DNA from: Macrothele yani
Taxonomy: Eukaryota; Arthropoda; Arachnida; Araneae; Macrothelidae
NCBI GenBank assembly: GCA_039090855.1
Contig: CM077023.1
Location: 86,279,127-86,343,126, forward strand
Direction: 5' to 3'
Length of the DNA stretch: 64,000 nt
Position 1 is the stretch's first letter; every line of letters begins with the position of its first letter. The position numbers and the translations under genes were made by a program. Below the pieces are notes generated by a model, which was not told the origin of the DNA, searched no databases, and saw only the letters and a program-made list of their open reading frames with translations. Below are positions 54,579 through 63,700 of the stretch, piece after piece.

Positions 54579-55799
54579 CACTGAAGAGCAATTGAATTAG
54601 AGATACCTGTCTAGTAACCTGTAGCACCACCTTTCGCCCTGATGACGGCGGCGATTCGTCTCGGCATGGACTCGACAAGACACCGGAAGCGCTGGGAAGC
54701 CATACGGATCCACGACCCCTGAACAAGCTCCCACAGTTCACGAAGATTTGATGGAGGGGGCTCAGAGCCTCGGACATCTCTCTCGATGGCATCCCAGATG
54801 TGCTCGATGGGATTGAGGTCAGGTGACCGAGAGATGGCCAAGAAAGCGAGGTCACGTCGGTGGAGTGTTCATCCAACCATTCGGATACAATTCGGGCGCG
54901 ATGGCACGGTGCATTGTCTTGTTGCAGGATGAAGTCCCTAGTGGGATGTTGAAGACGCACAAACGGGAGCAAACAGTCGTCCAGGATATCCCGGTAACGC
55001 TGACCTGTGAGGGACGATGTCACACGTAACAGGGGTCCCATTTCAGTCCACGTAAGCAGTCCCCAGATGAGAATGCCACTTCCACCAGCTTGAAGAGTAT
55101 CCTGCTGGCAAGAAGGATCCATCGCTTCATGTGGTTTGCGCCGTACTCGTATCCTGCCTTCCGCATGTACCAACGTGAATCTCGACTCATCAGTCCAGGC
55201 AACATTTTCCCACATGTCTAGGGTCCAGTGGCGATGTTCCCGCGCCCATGCTAATCTTTGCACCCTGTGATGTGCGGTCAGCAGCGGTACCCTCGTGGGA
55301 CGATGGCTTCTGTACCCCATAGCGAGGAGATGGTTCTGGATGGTGTGGCTGCTTACACGTTTTTGTGCACCAGCGTTAAATTGCAGAGTGATTTCTTGCA
55401 CTGTGGCCCGTCTATCCGCTGTTACAATGCGAGCTAGCCGACGATGACCCCGCTCATCCACAAGCTGTTGTTCACGGCAGTTGGCCCTTGCAGGGATGGT
55501 TTTACCGGATTCGACGTACTTACGGTGCACCAGTGACACAGTGGCTCGTAAAAATCCCAGTGCCTGCACGATTTCGGAGATGGAGTGACCCATTAGTCGA
55601 GCCCCGACAATTTGCCCACGATCAAATGCGCTTAGATCCTTCGTCTTACCCATACTGCGTCCGACTCTTACTGATTCCCGTCGCATCACTCTTTATATTA
55701 TCGGGTCGCTGCATACGTCATGTCGTTTTCGTTTACAGGGCCGACCACACGCCACATTTGCATAACGCCAGCTATCTCTAATTCAATTGCTCTTCAGTG
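54579..55799 (-). mobile_element. Tc1-like transposon (1221 bp) inside array copy 3
   Basis: Inverted ends cactgaagagcaattgaatt at 54579 and the reverse complement ending at 55799 match at about 29 of 31 positions. TA flanks both ends (54577-54578, 55800-55801). Confidence 0.95.
54611..55653 (-). pseudogene. Tc1-like transposase with a single frameshift
   Basis: Starts MGKTKDLSAFDRGQIVGARL at 55653 (an upstream Met at 55689 lies nearer the terminal repeat and is less likely). Two helix-turn-helix segments precede WTDESRFTLVHAEGR (first Asp), SGILIWGLLTWTEMGPLLRV, and ILQQDNAPCHRARIVSEWL (second Asp). Just after LSWPS a ct-repeat length change near 54835 shifts the frame. The remaining part reads SPDLNPIEHIWDAIERD (Glu) and ends IRAKGGATGY at 54611. 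If the shift is treated as two extra bases, 36 residues separate the second Asp and Glu, as in the relic at 35659-38341. Otherwise it looks complete and young. Confidence 0.94.
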
Positions 55800-56545
55800 T
55801 ATTTCTGTTTCTGATGCATTTGCAGTAATATCTGCCCTACTGTAAATTCGATTCAAAAAGTTATTTTGTATAATCAGACACTGCTGACCCCGGAGAACCT
55901 TTTGAGACCACAGTTTTTTCTTCGGAGGGGGGGGTAGATGTATATCTTATTTTTGTTGATATCTCTGCTTCTAAGAGTCCTATTTGAAATATTATTTTTT
56001 TTGTTGGAGAGCAATTCTAATGCGAAATGTTTTGCATATAATTTCAAAGCTTTCTTAAAGCACAAGCGTGCTATTAGAGGGCGTAAATTTATGTTTCCGT
56101 TTGAAGTATATTTTCAGCAATATATGGGAGTCTAAAAGCCCGATTGAAAAATTCTTTTCCGGTTAGTTACTAACTACGAAAACATATTTTGTGTATTTCC
56201 TGCTCAAAACAGCGCTTAATTTCTCCGCTAGAAGACGCAAATGTTTAATTTGTTGTTCTCGATATCTCTGCTTCGAAATGTCCCATTTGAAAAAAAATAT
56301 TTCAACACCGGATACCATCTACCTCGTGCAACACTTTGCTTATACTTGTGGAGTTTTTTGTAGTTCACAGTTTTATCACTAGGTGTTATTTGTATACTTC
56401 TGTTTTCATCAGTACCTCCACTTCTAAAAATCCCATTGACGAATTTCTTTTTTTTTTTACTGTATGCCATTGACTACAATAAAGATGGAGAATATTATCT
56501 TCTTTAAATAATGCACAGCTTTCCAGCTGGGGACGCAGTGATGTA

Positions 56546-56830
56546 GTTCTAAATGAAAAAGTGCCTTAGCGGTGAACGGATTAGTCAAAAACAACCCGGA
56601 AAGAAGACTTTCCAAAGTTTTTTCTAAGTTTGACTTGTTTTAATTATTTATAATTTTTAATTGAATTTTATTATACATGATTTTTTAATATTTGTTAAAA
56701 CTGCTGAGTTTAGGCAATTTAAAACAAAAGAATAAATGTTACGTGTGAGTCACATGCCAAGAATATAATTTTTTTTATTTCTATAAGAAATTGCCTTCGC
56801 GGTGAACGTGATTCTAAACGATTTTAAATA
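56546..56830. other. Interval with a short repeated motif
   Basis: agtgccttagcggtgaacgg (about 56553) and attgccttcgcggtgaacgt (about 56790) are similar, and aagtgccttagcg recurs near 61070 next to array copy 4. No gene. Confidence 0.5.
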
Positions 56831-57057
56831 GTAAGTATTAATAATTACGAAACACATATAGCGTATGAAATCCGTTTATTTTCGTGGTGTAGTCAGCACA
56901 AATATTCGCCAAGCTTTCGCACTCCACTGGGAGGCTTTTTCAAGGCAATGATAGACACAAAAATGCAGAGAATTGGAACATGTAAAGAACGAAGATGATT
57001 TTTGAAAATAACGCGAGGGGACATCACGAGCATATTACATGAATTTTTATCACGTAA

Positions 57058-59193
57058 TTATACAGAGCGCCGTGATGTGTTTCCATCTTTTAATAATGTA
57101 TACCAAACCATTGGTAGTTCCGTAGAGACTATATCATTGCATACCACTTTGTTGGATTGGATTTCCACTGTTTCCCTGATGGTAGTCTCTTTGAAATTCG
57201 TGTAAGGGGCAATTCTTCTAATATTATTCCATACAGGAGCGGCCGAGCGATGCATGACTTCTCTGGCGAGGGCTGTATTCTCCATGTCCTGCTTCACACT
57301 TCGTACGTGTCCTTTACATCTAGTGTCCAAGGATCGCTTTGTCATTCCGATATATACCTTTTCCGTGTTGTCAGGATATACCAACGGTATAGCGTACCCA
57401 CCCGACTTTTCTTTCTCACACTGTCTCTCCTTGCAGCTTTTTTTTTTTTTTTTTTTTTTGATTGGAGGTTTAACGACCACCGTGAGCAACTCAATGGGCT
57501 ATAAGCAGTCGCCCGTCCCTAATTTAGGGTCACTGGTTCCAGGGAAGGGAGAGAGCCAGTGCCGTAAGACAAACACAACATCCATGCCTCACCGGGATTC
57601 GAACCCGGACCCCGTTCGGACGAATGATCAGAGGCCATCGCTTAGACCACTGCGCCACCGGGGCGGCCCTTGCAGCTTGATACTATATGTGATAACGGGG
57701 TCGGGGACTTCATTGCTATTAATATACTGTATTTGCGTAATAAATTCTTTAACCAATATGTAAAGCCTGGGATATATGTGATGGATCCTGCGTATCTCAT
57801 TGTCCTACTAGGCGATTTTTCTATTGCTGATATTATACGATTTTTCAGTCTTATGTACTCTGTCTGTATCGTCCTTCTTATATCCAGCCTTTAGACCTTT
57901 GCTATAGATATTCTCAACTTCTTTATTATTTATATAGTCGGGTTTGCATACGTTGTACGCTCTATGGAACCACGCTCTAAATGCGGAAAGTCTGTACTCC
58001 TTTGGGCAGTGCGAATGAGGAGAGACAAGGTTCGGTACTGCGGTCGGTTTATAATAAACGTTAAAATCGAAGCTGAATGTTCTATTTCTTCTGAGCGCGA
58101 CGTCAAGATAATTCAACGTCCCGTCTTTTTCAAGTTCCATGGTGAACTTTATTGTATTGTGTAGGTTGTTTATCTTGCGCATGAAATCATTTAATTCGTC
58201 TACTCCATGTTCCCATATGAAGAATATGTCGTCTGCATAGCGGATCCAAACTCGGAGTTTCTTGATACAATTTAAAAGGATGAGATCTTCTAGCGGTCTA
58301 AGTACTGCTTCCGCAAGGACTGCAGATAAAGGTGAACCCATCGGTGCTCCTTTAGTTTGTTTGTAGATGTTTCCATCCAACTTGAAGCAGTTGTGGTTAG
58401 TAATGAGATTTAAGGCGGCGATAATTTTCTTTGTTTGGGTTGGTGTGAATTCACGGGAAGTGACGATTATTTCTTCAACGTTTGCGACAGCTTCTGGTAT
58501 AGGTATAGATGGATATAAAGACACTATGTCGAAACTTCCCATTATATCATTATCAAATATATTTAACCTTCTTGCGCGCTCCACAAATTCTTTTGTTGAC
58601 TTGATTACGTAATCAGAGTTTTTTAAATGTTCAGCAGAGAAGAATTTAGCTACGGATTTTTCTAATATGTACGTAGGAACTTTGTTTTTTGCAACTATAG
58701 GTGTAAGGGTAGATCCGGGTTTATGATTCTTTAGTCGACCAAAGAGTGGTGGAATTGTAGGGCCTGGTGTAAGCTTTGCTAACATTCTAATAATTTCCGG
58801 TAGATCTTTGTCCCTGGCTAGACTTGAACTTTCCGTATTATGCTGTTTAGAGGATTCTTAGACTGCGGAATTGAGTCCGATTGATCAACAAATTCCTTAA
58901 GTTTTGCAATATAATCAGACCTGTTCATAATAGCAATCTGATTCGACTTGTCGGTTAGGGTAGTCGATATTCTAGGGTCATTGCGTAGGTTCTCCAAAAC
59001 TTTCTTAATCTGTCTGTCACTTTCCTTAAAGTTCCTTTTTTCAATATTCCTGTTGTTAAAATTCAATACACTGCTTCTTAATTTCGATACCGCTAAGCAT
59101 CTGGTCATATCACGATCTTCTGCTGGAACTTGGGAGATTATACTTTCTACTTCTGATGTTAACTGCTTGATTTTAGGCTTCGATGGAGAGTGA
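57058..59193 (-). pseudogene. Penelope-like reverse transcriptase/GIY-YIG protein, frameshifted and SINE-disrupted
   Basis: The N-terminal part (58818-59193) has RDMTRCLAVSKLRSSVLNF and ENLRNDPRISTTLTDKSNQ, the conserved region before the polymerase. A frameshift near 58815 leads to the reverse transcriptase (57808-58785): PPLFGRLKNHKPG, SFDIVSLYPSIPI (motif A), QTKGAPMGSPLSAVLAE (motif B), WIRYADDIFFIWEHG (catalytic YADD) and LNYLDVAL. A 2-bp deletion near 57855 breaks the frame before the linker. After the SINE insertion, the GIY-YIG nuclease (GGYAIPLVYPDNTEKVYIGM, then RSLDTRCKGHVRSVK) continues to the stop near 57058. The fold is telomerase-like, as in all Penelope elements. Confidence 0.92.
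57440..57667 (-). mobile_element. tRNA-derived SINE, family 1, inserted in the Penelope copy
   Basis: Flanked by the 11-bp direct repeat ccttgcagctt (57429-57439 and 57668-57678). The poly-A tail appears as the T-run at 57438-57459. The reverse complement starts ggccgccccggtggcgcagt (A-box tggcgcagtgg), then ggttcgaatcccgg (B-box), then ggcatggatgttgtgtttgt. The intact boxes, tail and duplication make it the cleanest and probably youngest SINE here. Confidence 0.95.
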
Positions 59194-59250
59194 TTCCATA
59201 CAGCGTGGTTCCATACAGCGTGGTTCCATACAGCGTGGTTCCATAGAGCG
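59194..59250. repeat. 15-bp tandem repeat at the Penelope junction
   Basis: ttccatacagcgtgg occurs three times in a row (59194, 59209, 59224), followed by a variant ttccatagagcg (59239). The variant is the authentic Penelope coding sequence. The repeat marks exactly where the two oppositely oriented copies meet. Confidence 0.9.
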
Positions 59251-59913
59251 TACAACGTATGCGAACCCGACTATATAAATAATAAAGAAGTTGAGAATAT
59301 CTATAGCAAAGGTCTAAAGGCTGGATATAAGAAGGATGATATAGACAGAGTACATAAGACTGTGAGAAATCGTATAATATCAGCAATAGAAAAATCGCCT
59401 AGTAGGACAATGAAATACGCAGGATCCATCACATATATCCCAGGCTTTACATATTGGTTAAAGAATTTATTACGCAAATACAGTATATTAATAGCAATGA
59501 AGCCTCCGACCCCGTTATCACATATAGTATCAAGCTGCAAGGAGAGACAGTGTGAGAAAGAAAAGTCGGGTGGGTACGCTATACCGTTGGTATATCCTGA
59601 CAACACGGAAAAGGTATATATCGGAATGACAAAGCGATCCTTGGACACTAGATGTAAAGGACACGTACGAAGTGTGAAACAGGACATGCAGAATACAGCC
59701 CTCGCCAGAGAAGTCATGCATCGCTCGGCCGCTCCTGTATGGAATAATATTAGAAGAATTGCCCCTTACACGAATTTCAAAGAGACTACCATTAGGGAAA
59801 CAGTGGAAATCCAATCCAACAAAGTGGTATGCAATGATATAGTCTCTACGGAACTACCAATGGTTTGGCATACATTATTAAAAGATGGAAACACATCACG
59901 GCGCTCTGTATAA
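59239..59913 (+). pseudogene. Penelope-like C-terminal fragment with intact GIY-YIG domain
   Basis: The plus-strand frame ending at 59913 contains KYAGSITYIPGFTYWLKNLL, CKERQCEKEKSGGYAIPL and TEKVYIGMTKRSLDTRCKGH, and finishes VWHTLLKDGNTSRRSV. It is nearly identical to the minus-strand copy but lacks the SINE and keeps the linker in frame. The reverse transcriptase is missing (5'-truncated within the YADD-downstream region), so it encodes only the nuclease part. The 3' non-coding region (59914-60130) mirrors 56843-57057. Confidence 0.9.
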
Positions 59914-60251
59914 TTACGTGATAAAAATTCATGTAATATGCTCGTGATGTCCCCTCGCGTTATTTTCAAAAATCATCTTCGTTCTTTACATGTTCCAATT
60001 CTCTGCATTTTTGTGTCTATCATTGCCTTGAAAAAGCCTCCCAGTGGAGTGCGAAAGCTTGGCGAATATTTGTGCTGACTACACCACGAAAATAAACGGA
60101 TTTCATACGCTATATGCGTTTCGTAATTATTCAACTCTGGTGTATTTAAAAATAAAGTAAGTATTAATGTTATTTTAAATAATCAATGTTTTTTTATTGA
60201 TTTGGCTTATCCGCCTCTCTTATGAATTAGGGAAGGCAGCAATGGATATCT

Positions 60252-60475
60252 GCCGCCACGGTGGCGCAGTGGTCTAAGCGATGGCTTCTGACCATTCGTT
60301 CGAATTGGGTCCGGGTTCGAATCCCGGTGAGTCATGGATGTTGTGTTTGTCTTACGGCACTGGTTTTCTCTTTTCCCAGGAGCCAGTGGCTCTAAATTAT
60401 GGAAGGGCGACTGCTTATAGCCCATCGAGTTGCTCACTGGGGTCGTTAACACCTTACCCCCTCCAAAAAAAGAAT
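60252..60475 (+). mobile_element. tRNA-derived SINE, family 1
   Basis: Head gccgccacggtggcgcagtg (A-box) and gggttcgaatcccggtgag (B-box), body catggatgttgtgtttgtct, and an A-rich tail (ccaaaaaaagaa). A possible short target duplication is ggatatct before and gaatatct after. Confidence 0.9.
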
Positions 60476-60504
60476 ATCTTTTGTATTGAACACCTAGAGT
60501 ACCC

Positions 60505-60635
60505 ACAGTGCCACAAGCAGTCGCCCGTCACTGATTTGGGGCCACTGGTCCCGAGAACAGGAGAGTCCCGAGCCTGCTTCATCCTGATCTCATGTCCGGG
60601 ACCAGCTCAAGCGATTAGACCACTTCTGACGACTT
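60505..60635 (-). mobile_element. SINE family 1, diverged minus-strand fragment
   Basis: aagcagtcgcccgtcactga and ccactggtcccgagaacagg match the reverse complement of the family body; head traces (caagcgattagaccact) follow. It lies about 30 bp from the plus-strand copy, giving a loose inverted pair. Confidence 0.7.
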
Positions 60636-61109
60636 GTCTACAGGAGGTTCCTTTCGCTTTAACAGTAAAGAACCAGGATATGTGTTAAGTGACGACTTCA
60701 GCAAAAACTCCCACTGCAACCATGAAACACTTGTCAGTTATGCTATTTACTTGTTTAGTTTTTCTGTGTTGATTTATTTCTTGTTAGTAAAGTTTTAACA
60801 TACGGAGAACTTACCTCCTATAACGTCATTTTGAAGACTGCGGTCGTAACAAAGAAGTTATCATTCTCTTAACACTGAAACTCTTGCGATTCATGAAACG
60901 CCACACAGCATAAACCGACTGTAACACGATCATTCGTTTGATGTACGAATATGTTTGCGTATAAAACACAGCAATTTTCATTTCTGCCTACATGGCTATC
61001 TAAAAGTACCTTTGTCCCGCTTTAACCATTGAAAAGTGCGTTCGCGACGCTAAGCCTACAAAAAGTGCCTTAGCGCCGCTAAACCACGCTAAGGCTCTTC
61101 TACATCCCT
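60636..61109. other. Interval with a GC-rich hairpin motif, no gene
   Basis: At about 61074-61102 gccttagcg and cgctaaggc form a 9-bp stem around ccgctaaacca. Related aagtgcgttcgcg lies at about 61034. No coding region. Confidence 0.5.
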
Positions 61110-61320
61110 GTCAGGGGACTTAAATATCGAAACCTTTTTCTCGCTATCTGTGCTTCCCAGAGAGGCATTTGTAATATTATTTTTCCTTAGCATAGCTTTC
61201 GCTATAAAGAAAACTTTTGGCACACTTCCAAGTTTTCCGTTATGCGAAATTCTTCCACTAGGGGCGTAGATTTTTCCCTCAATATTTTAGATCAATGTTT
61301 TCTTATCATATTTACCTCTA

Positions 61321-62711
61321 CACTGCTGGCCACCCAAAATGCAATGCCAAGAATGACACGAGATAGCAAAGCCAGATTTAATGGGCACATAACAACAGAT
61401 ACAAAGATGAAACGATTGAGCTTACAGGCCCGTGCAACTTGCGGAACACGCAGACATCAAAAATTCGTGTGGCCCCAATGGCTGGCAAAAACGGCCGCTA
61501 CACGCCGCGGCATCGAACGAAAGAGGCTTTGGATGTGGGCTTGGGGTATGTCGGTCCAGGCTGCTTCCACACGTTGCCACAGTTCATTAGGCGTAGCCAC
61601 AGGTGGTGATTGCCGGGCCACTCGGTTGCCGATCAGCGACCAGACGTGTTCGACGGGAGAACAGGCGGGCCACGGCAGCAGTGACACCTGGTGGGCCGTG
61701 AAGAATTGTTGCACGATGCGTGCCACGTGCGGGCGCACATTGTCCTGTTGAAACGTGACCGCTGGCAGGTCCTGCATGTAAGGGAATACTACAGGCTCCA
61801 AAACGTCGGAGATGGTGCGGTGGCTGTTGAGTGTACCGGCGATGCGTACCAGAGGGGTGCGGGTGTCATATCCAACTGCGCCCCAAACCATAACACCAGG
61901 CGACGGACCGGTATGGCGATGCATAATGCAGGCGTCATACAGTCTCTCGCCGCGGTGCCGCCATACGCCGTTCCGACCATCGTGGTGTTGCAAGCAAAAG
62001 CGGGATTCCTCGGAGAAGACAATGTCGTGCCATTCCGTAGTCCAGGTGCGGCGTTCAACGGCCCACTGCCGCCGCACTCGCCGGTGGTGTAACGTCAATG
62101 GTAATCGGAGCAATGGGCACCGTGAGACACGTCCCCGCTCCTGCAGACGACGTCGAACGGTACGTGCTGACACAGGTTGTTGAGCAACACACCCTAACTC
62201 CTGCGCTAACGTTCGTGATGTGGCGGTGCGATCCGTGAATGCCCGCCGCACAACATGCCGCACCTCCCGTTGGGTGTTGTGCCGCGGCTGCGGTAATCGC
62301 TCACGTCGGTCCGTCCGTCCCTCCTGCACCCACCGAATCCATACTCGCCTCACTGTGGCTGGATGCCGTCCCACACGGGCGCCGATGTCTCGGTACAATA
62401 AACCGCTGTCGCGATAAGCCACTATTCGTCCTCTGTCGAACTCCGAAACGTGCTGGAATGACTGCCGTATTCTGCGATGAAGCATCAGGAAGCTTTCCAC
62501 GCACAGGTCCGACAGCACAACACACTTCTACTACTTACACCCCGACTTCTGTGCACCCTTCTTATAGTGTTTATCGATGGCGTGCCGGGCGCACATGATT
62601 TGCTTATGAATGCTAATCGTTTGCATGTCCTCTCGCGGGCGACGGATGTTGCGAATTTCAGGCCAATCGGATGCTTCCTTCTTGGTGTGTCATTTTGGGT
62701 GGCCAGCAGTG
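61321..62711 (-). mobile_element. Tc1-like transposon (1391 bp) inside array copy 4
   Basis: Inverted ends cactgctggccacccaaaat at 61321 and the exact reverse complement ending at 62711. TA flanks both ends (61319-61320, 62712-62713). Confidence 0.95.
61457..62518 (-). CDS. Tc1-like transposase, full-length open frame, probably catalytically dead
   Basis: An uninterrupted frame of 353 codons; a likely alternative start is Met12 at 62485 (MLHRRIRQSFQHVSEFDRGR). A helix-turn-helix and a second DNA-binding segment (VSARTVRRRLQERGRVSRCP) precede the catalytic domain. The first block reads VFSEESRFCL, where the family has VFSDESRF, so the first Asp is Glu. The second block FQQDNVRPH is normal. 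The third reads ACSPVEHVWS: four residues of the usual SPDLxPIEH block are missing and only 30 residues separate Asp and Glu. The end is VFASHWGHTNF. The frame is intact but two catalytic-site changes argue against activity. Confidence 0.92.
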   Translation of the reverse strand: MLSDLCVESFLMLHRRIRQSFQHVSEFDRGRIVAYRDSGLLYRDIGARVGRHPATVRRVWIRWVQEGRTDRRERLPQPRHNTQREVRHVVRRAFTDRTATSRTLAQELGCVAQQPVSARTVRRRLQERGRVSRCPLLRLPLTLHHRRVRRQWAVERRTWTTEWHDIVFSEESRFCLQHHDGRNGVWRHRGERLYDACIMHRHTGPSPGVMVWGAVGYDTRTPLVRIAGTLNSHRTISDVLEPVVFPYMQDLPAVTFQQDNVRPHVARIVQQFFTAHQVSLLPWPACSPVEHVWSLIGNRVARQSPPVATPNELWQRVEAAWTDIPQAHIQSLFRSMPRRVAAVFASHWGHTNF

Positions 62712-62969
62712 TATATTTTACTTCCAACTGGTCTCGATTTGAAAATTCCTTTGTCTCTAATACCTTCCTTCTGCCATGAGAAACGTTTTGAGCACAATTT
62801 GTTAATTTTCGTAACATACTTTCCAGCTGCTAGTGAAAGCAAATAGTTGTTTCTATTTCTGGATGGTATATCGATTGTATAAATCCGGCTGCTTTATTTT
62901 TTCCAACTAGTTCCATTGACTATGAGTAACTTTGAAAAATTCGATTCACTCCTGAAAGGATTCAAAAGA

Positions 62970-63420
62970 AGTGAGTCAGTTGCACTCACTCTAATCCTTT
63001 TTCCTTTTCTGATAGGTGAACTGCACTCAGAAGGAAGACAACAATTGAGATCGTCTAAAATCAATCCTTGCTTACTAGAGGACAAATGTGAGAAACCCAT
63101 GGGTGGAACAGGGAACCTCTGGCATAAGGTGCTTTATGCTGGACAAATCTCGACCGGCTCCTTGCAAAACAGTTGCGTCATTTTTCAAATAGCGATCCTA
63201 GTGACAACATGGAGTTTTTGTACCGCGAAAAATTATATCGATGCATTCAAAATATAATTCTATAAAGAACGAAGAACAGGTAAAGGATGGAAATGGTATT
63301 ATACAGTACGCAAAGGTTTAGCAAAACGGCAAGTGAGCAACAGGCTTTACTAATATTAGAGACATATTTGTGCCACGACCATGCTGGCCCACTGTAACTG
63401 CTGCCCCTCTCCTGGGTAAT
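62970..63420. repeat. Unclassified dispersed repeat, copy B
   Basis: Collinear with 47181-47655: gtcagttgcactcactctaa, aggaagacaac, gggtggaacagggaacctct, ggcataaggtgct and the end tgtgccacgacc. It lacks the 41-bp tandem duplication of copy A. No coding capacity. Confidence 0.75.
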
Positions 63421-63481
63421 GCTAAAAGCCTTTATTATTATATATACGTATATATAAAAGAAAAAGATATATGCATATACA

Positions 63482-63700
63482 TACACTGAAGTACCAGAAA
63501 GACTGGTACACCAGTCTAATACTTGGTAGGTCCCCCACGGAAGCGCAGGACTGCAGAAATACGACGGGGCATGGACTCCACTAGCTTCTGGAAATGTGCT
63601 GTAGGCAATGCACACCATACTTTCTGCATAGCGTTCCACAATTCGGGTGTATTCCGAGGTCTCTGATTCCTGTGTTCGATAGCGCGTTGCATGCATTTTT
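63482..63700 (-). pseudogene. Tc1-like transposase C-terminal fragment
   Basis: The minus strand reads WNAMQKVWCALPTAHFQKLV, then ESMPRRISAVLRFRGGPTKY and stop, a typical Tc1 C-terminus. The left end acactgaagtaccagaaaga is a likely terminal inverted repeat. Everything upstream of the C-terminal 55 or so codons is missing. Confidence 0.8.

Larger units (their letters stand above)
54059..56545. repeat. Tandem array family, copy 3, interrupted by a Tc1
   Basis: The left terminus agcatgtcatttgtaaaaaa matches copy 1 (agcacgtcttttgtaaaaaa), and the leader has tctgtacaactattagtcca and gcttgaaatgtgagagcgat. Monomers of about 150 bp follow with cores near 54240 (ccgctagatggtgt), 54400, 54550, then after the Tc1 near 55923, 56070 (ctattagagggcgt), 56227 (ccgctagaagacgc), 56380 and 56523. 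Without the Tc1 about 1.27 kb remain. More decayed than copy 1. Confidence 0.82.
56831..60168. mobile_element. Inverted pair of Penelope-like elements with shared target duplication
   Basis: A nearly full Penelope-like copy on the minus strand (56843-59193) and a 5'-truncated copy on the plus strand (59194-60130) have their 5' ends facing each other. The direct repeat gtaagtattaat flanks the whole structure (56831-56842; 60157-60168), with about 26 extra bp before the right copy. The outer 3' parts of the two copies form an inverted repeat of about 900 bp. Penelope-like elements are known for such inverted or tandem partial copies. Confidence 0.85.
61110..62890. repeat. Tandem array family, copy 4, interrupted by a Tc1
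   Basis: Array-like arms and one clear core (ccactaggggcgtag, about 61255) precede the Tc1. After it ggtctcgatttgaaaattcc, a tgagaaacgttttgagcaca block and ccagctgctagtgaaag follow, matching monomer arms of copies 1 and 3. Only about three monomers remain. Confidence 0.65.

Noticed and set aside
59930..60130. Possible hammerhead ribozyme in the Penelope 3' region (ctgacta ... gaaaa)
   Set aside because: Penelope-like elements can carry hammerheads, but the core here reads ctgacta rather than ctganga and I could not draw the required stems convincingly.
60252..60340. tRNA gene on the plus strand
   Set aside because: The same head occurs with the same downstream body at other positions, so it is a SINE.
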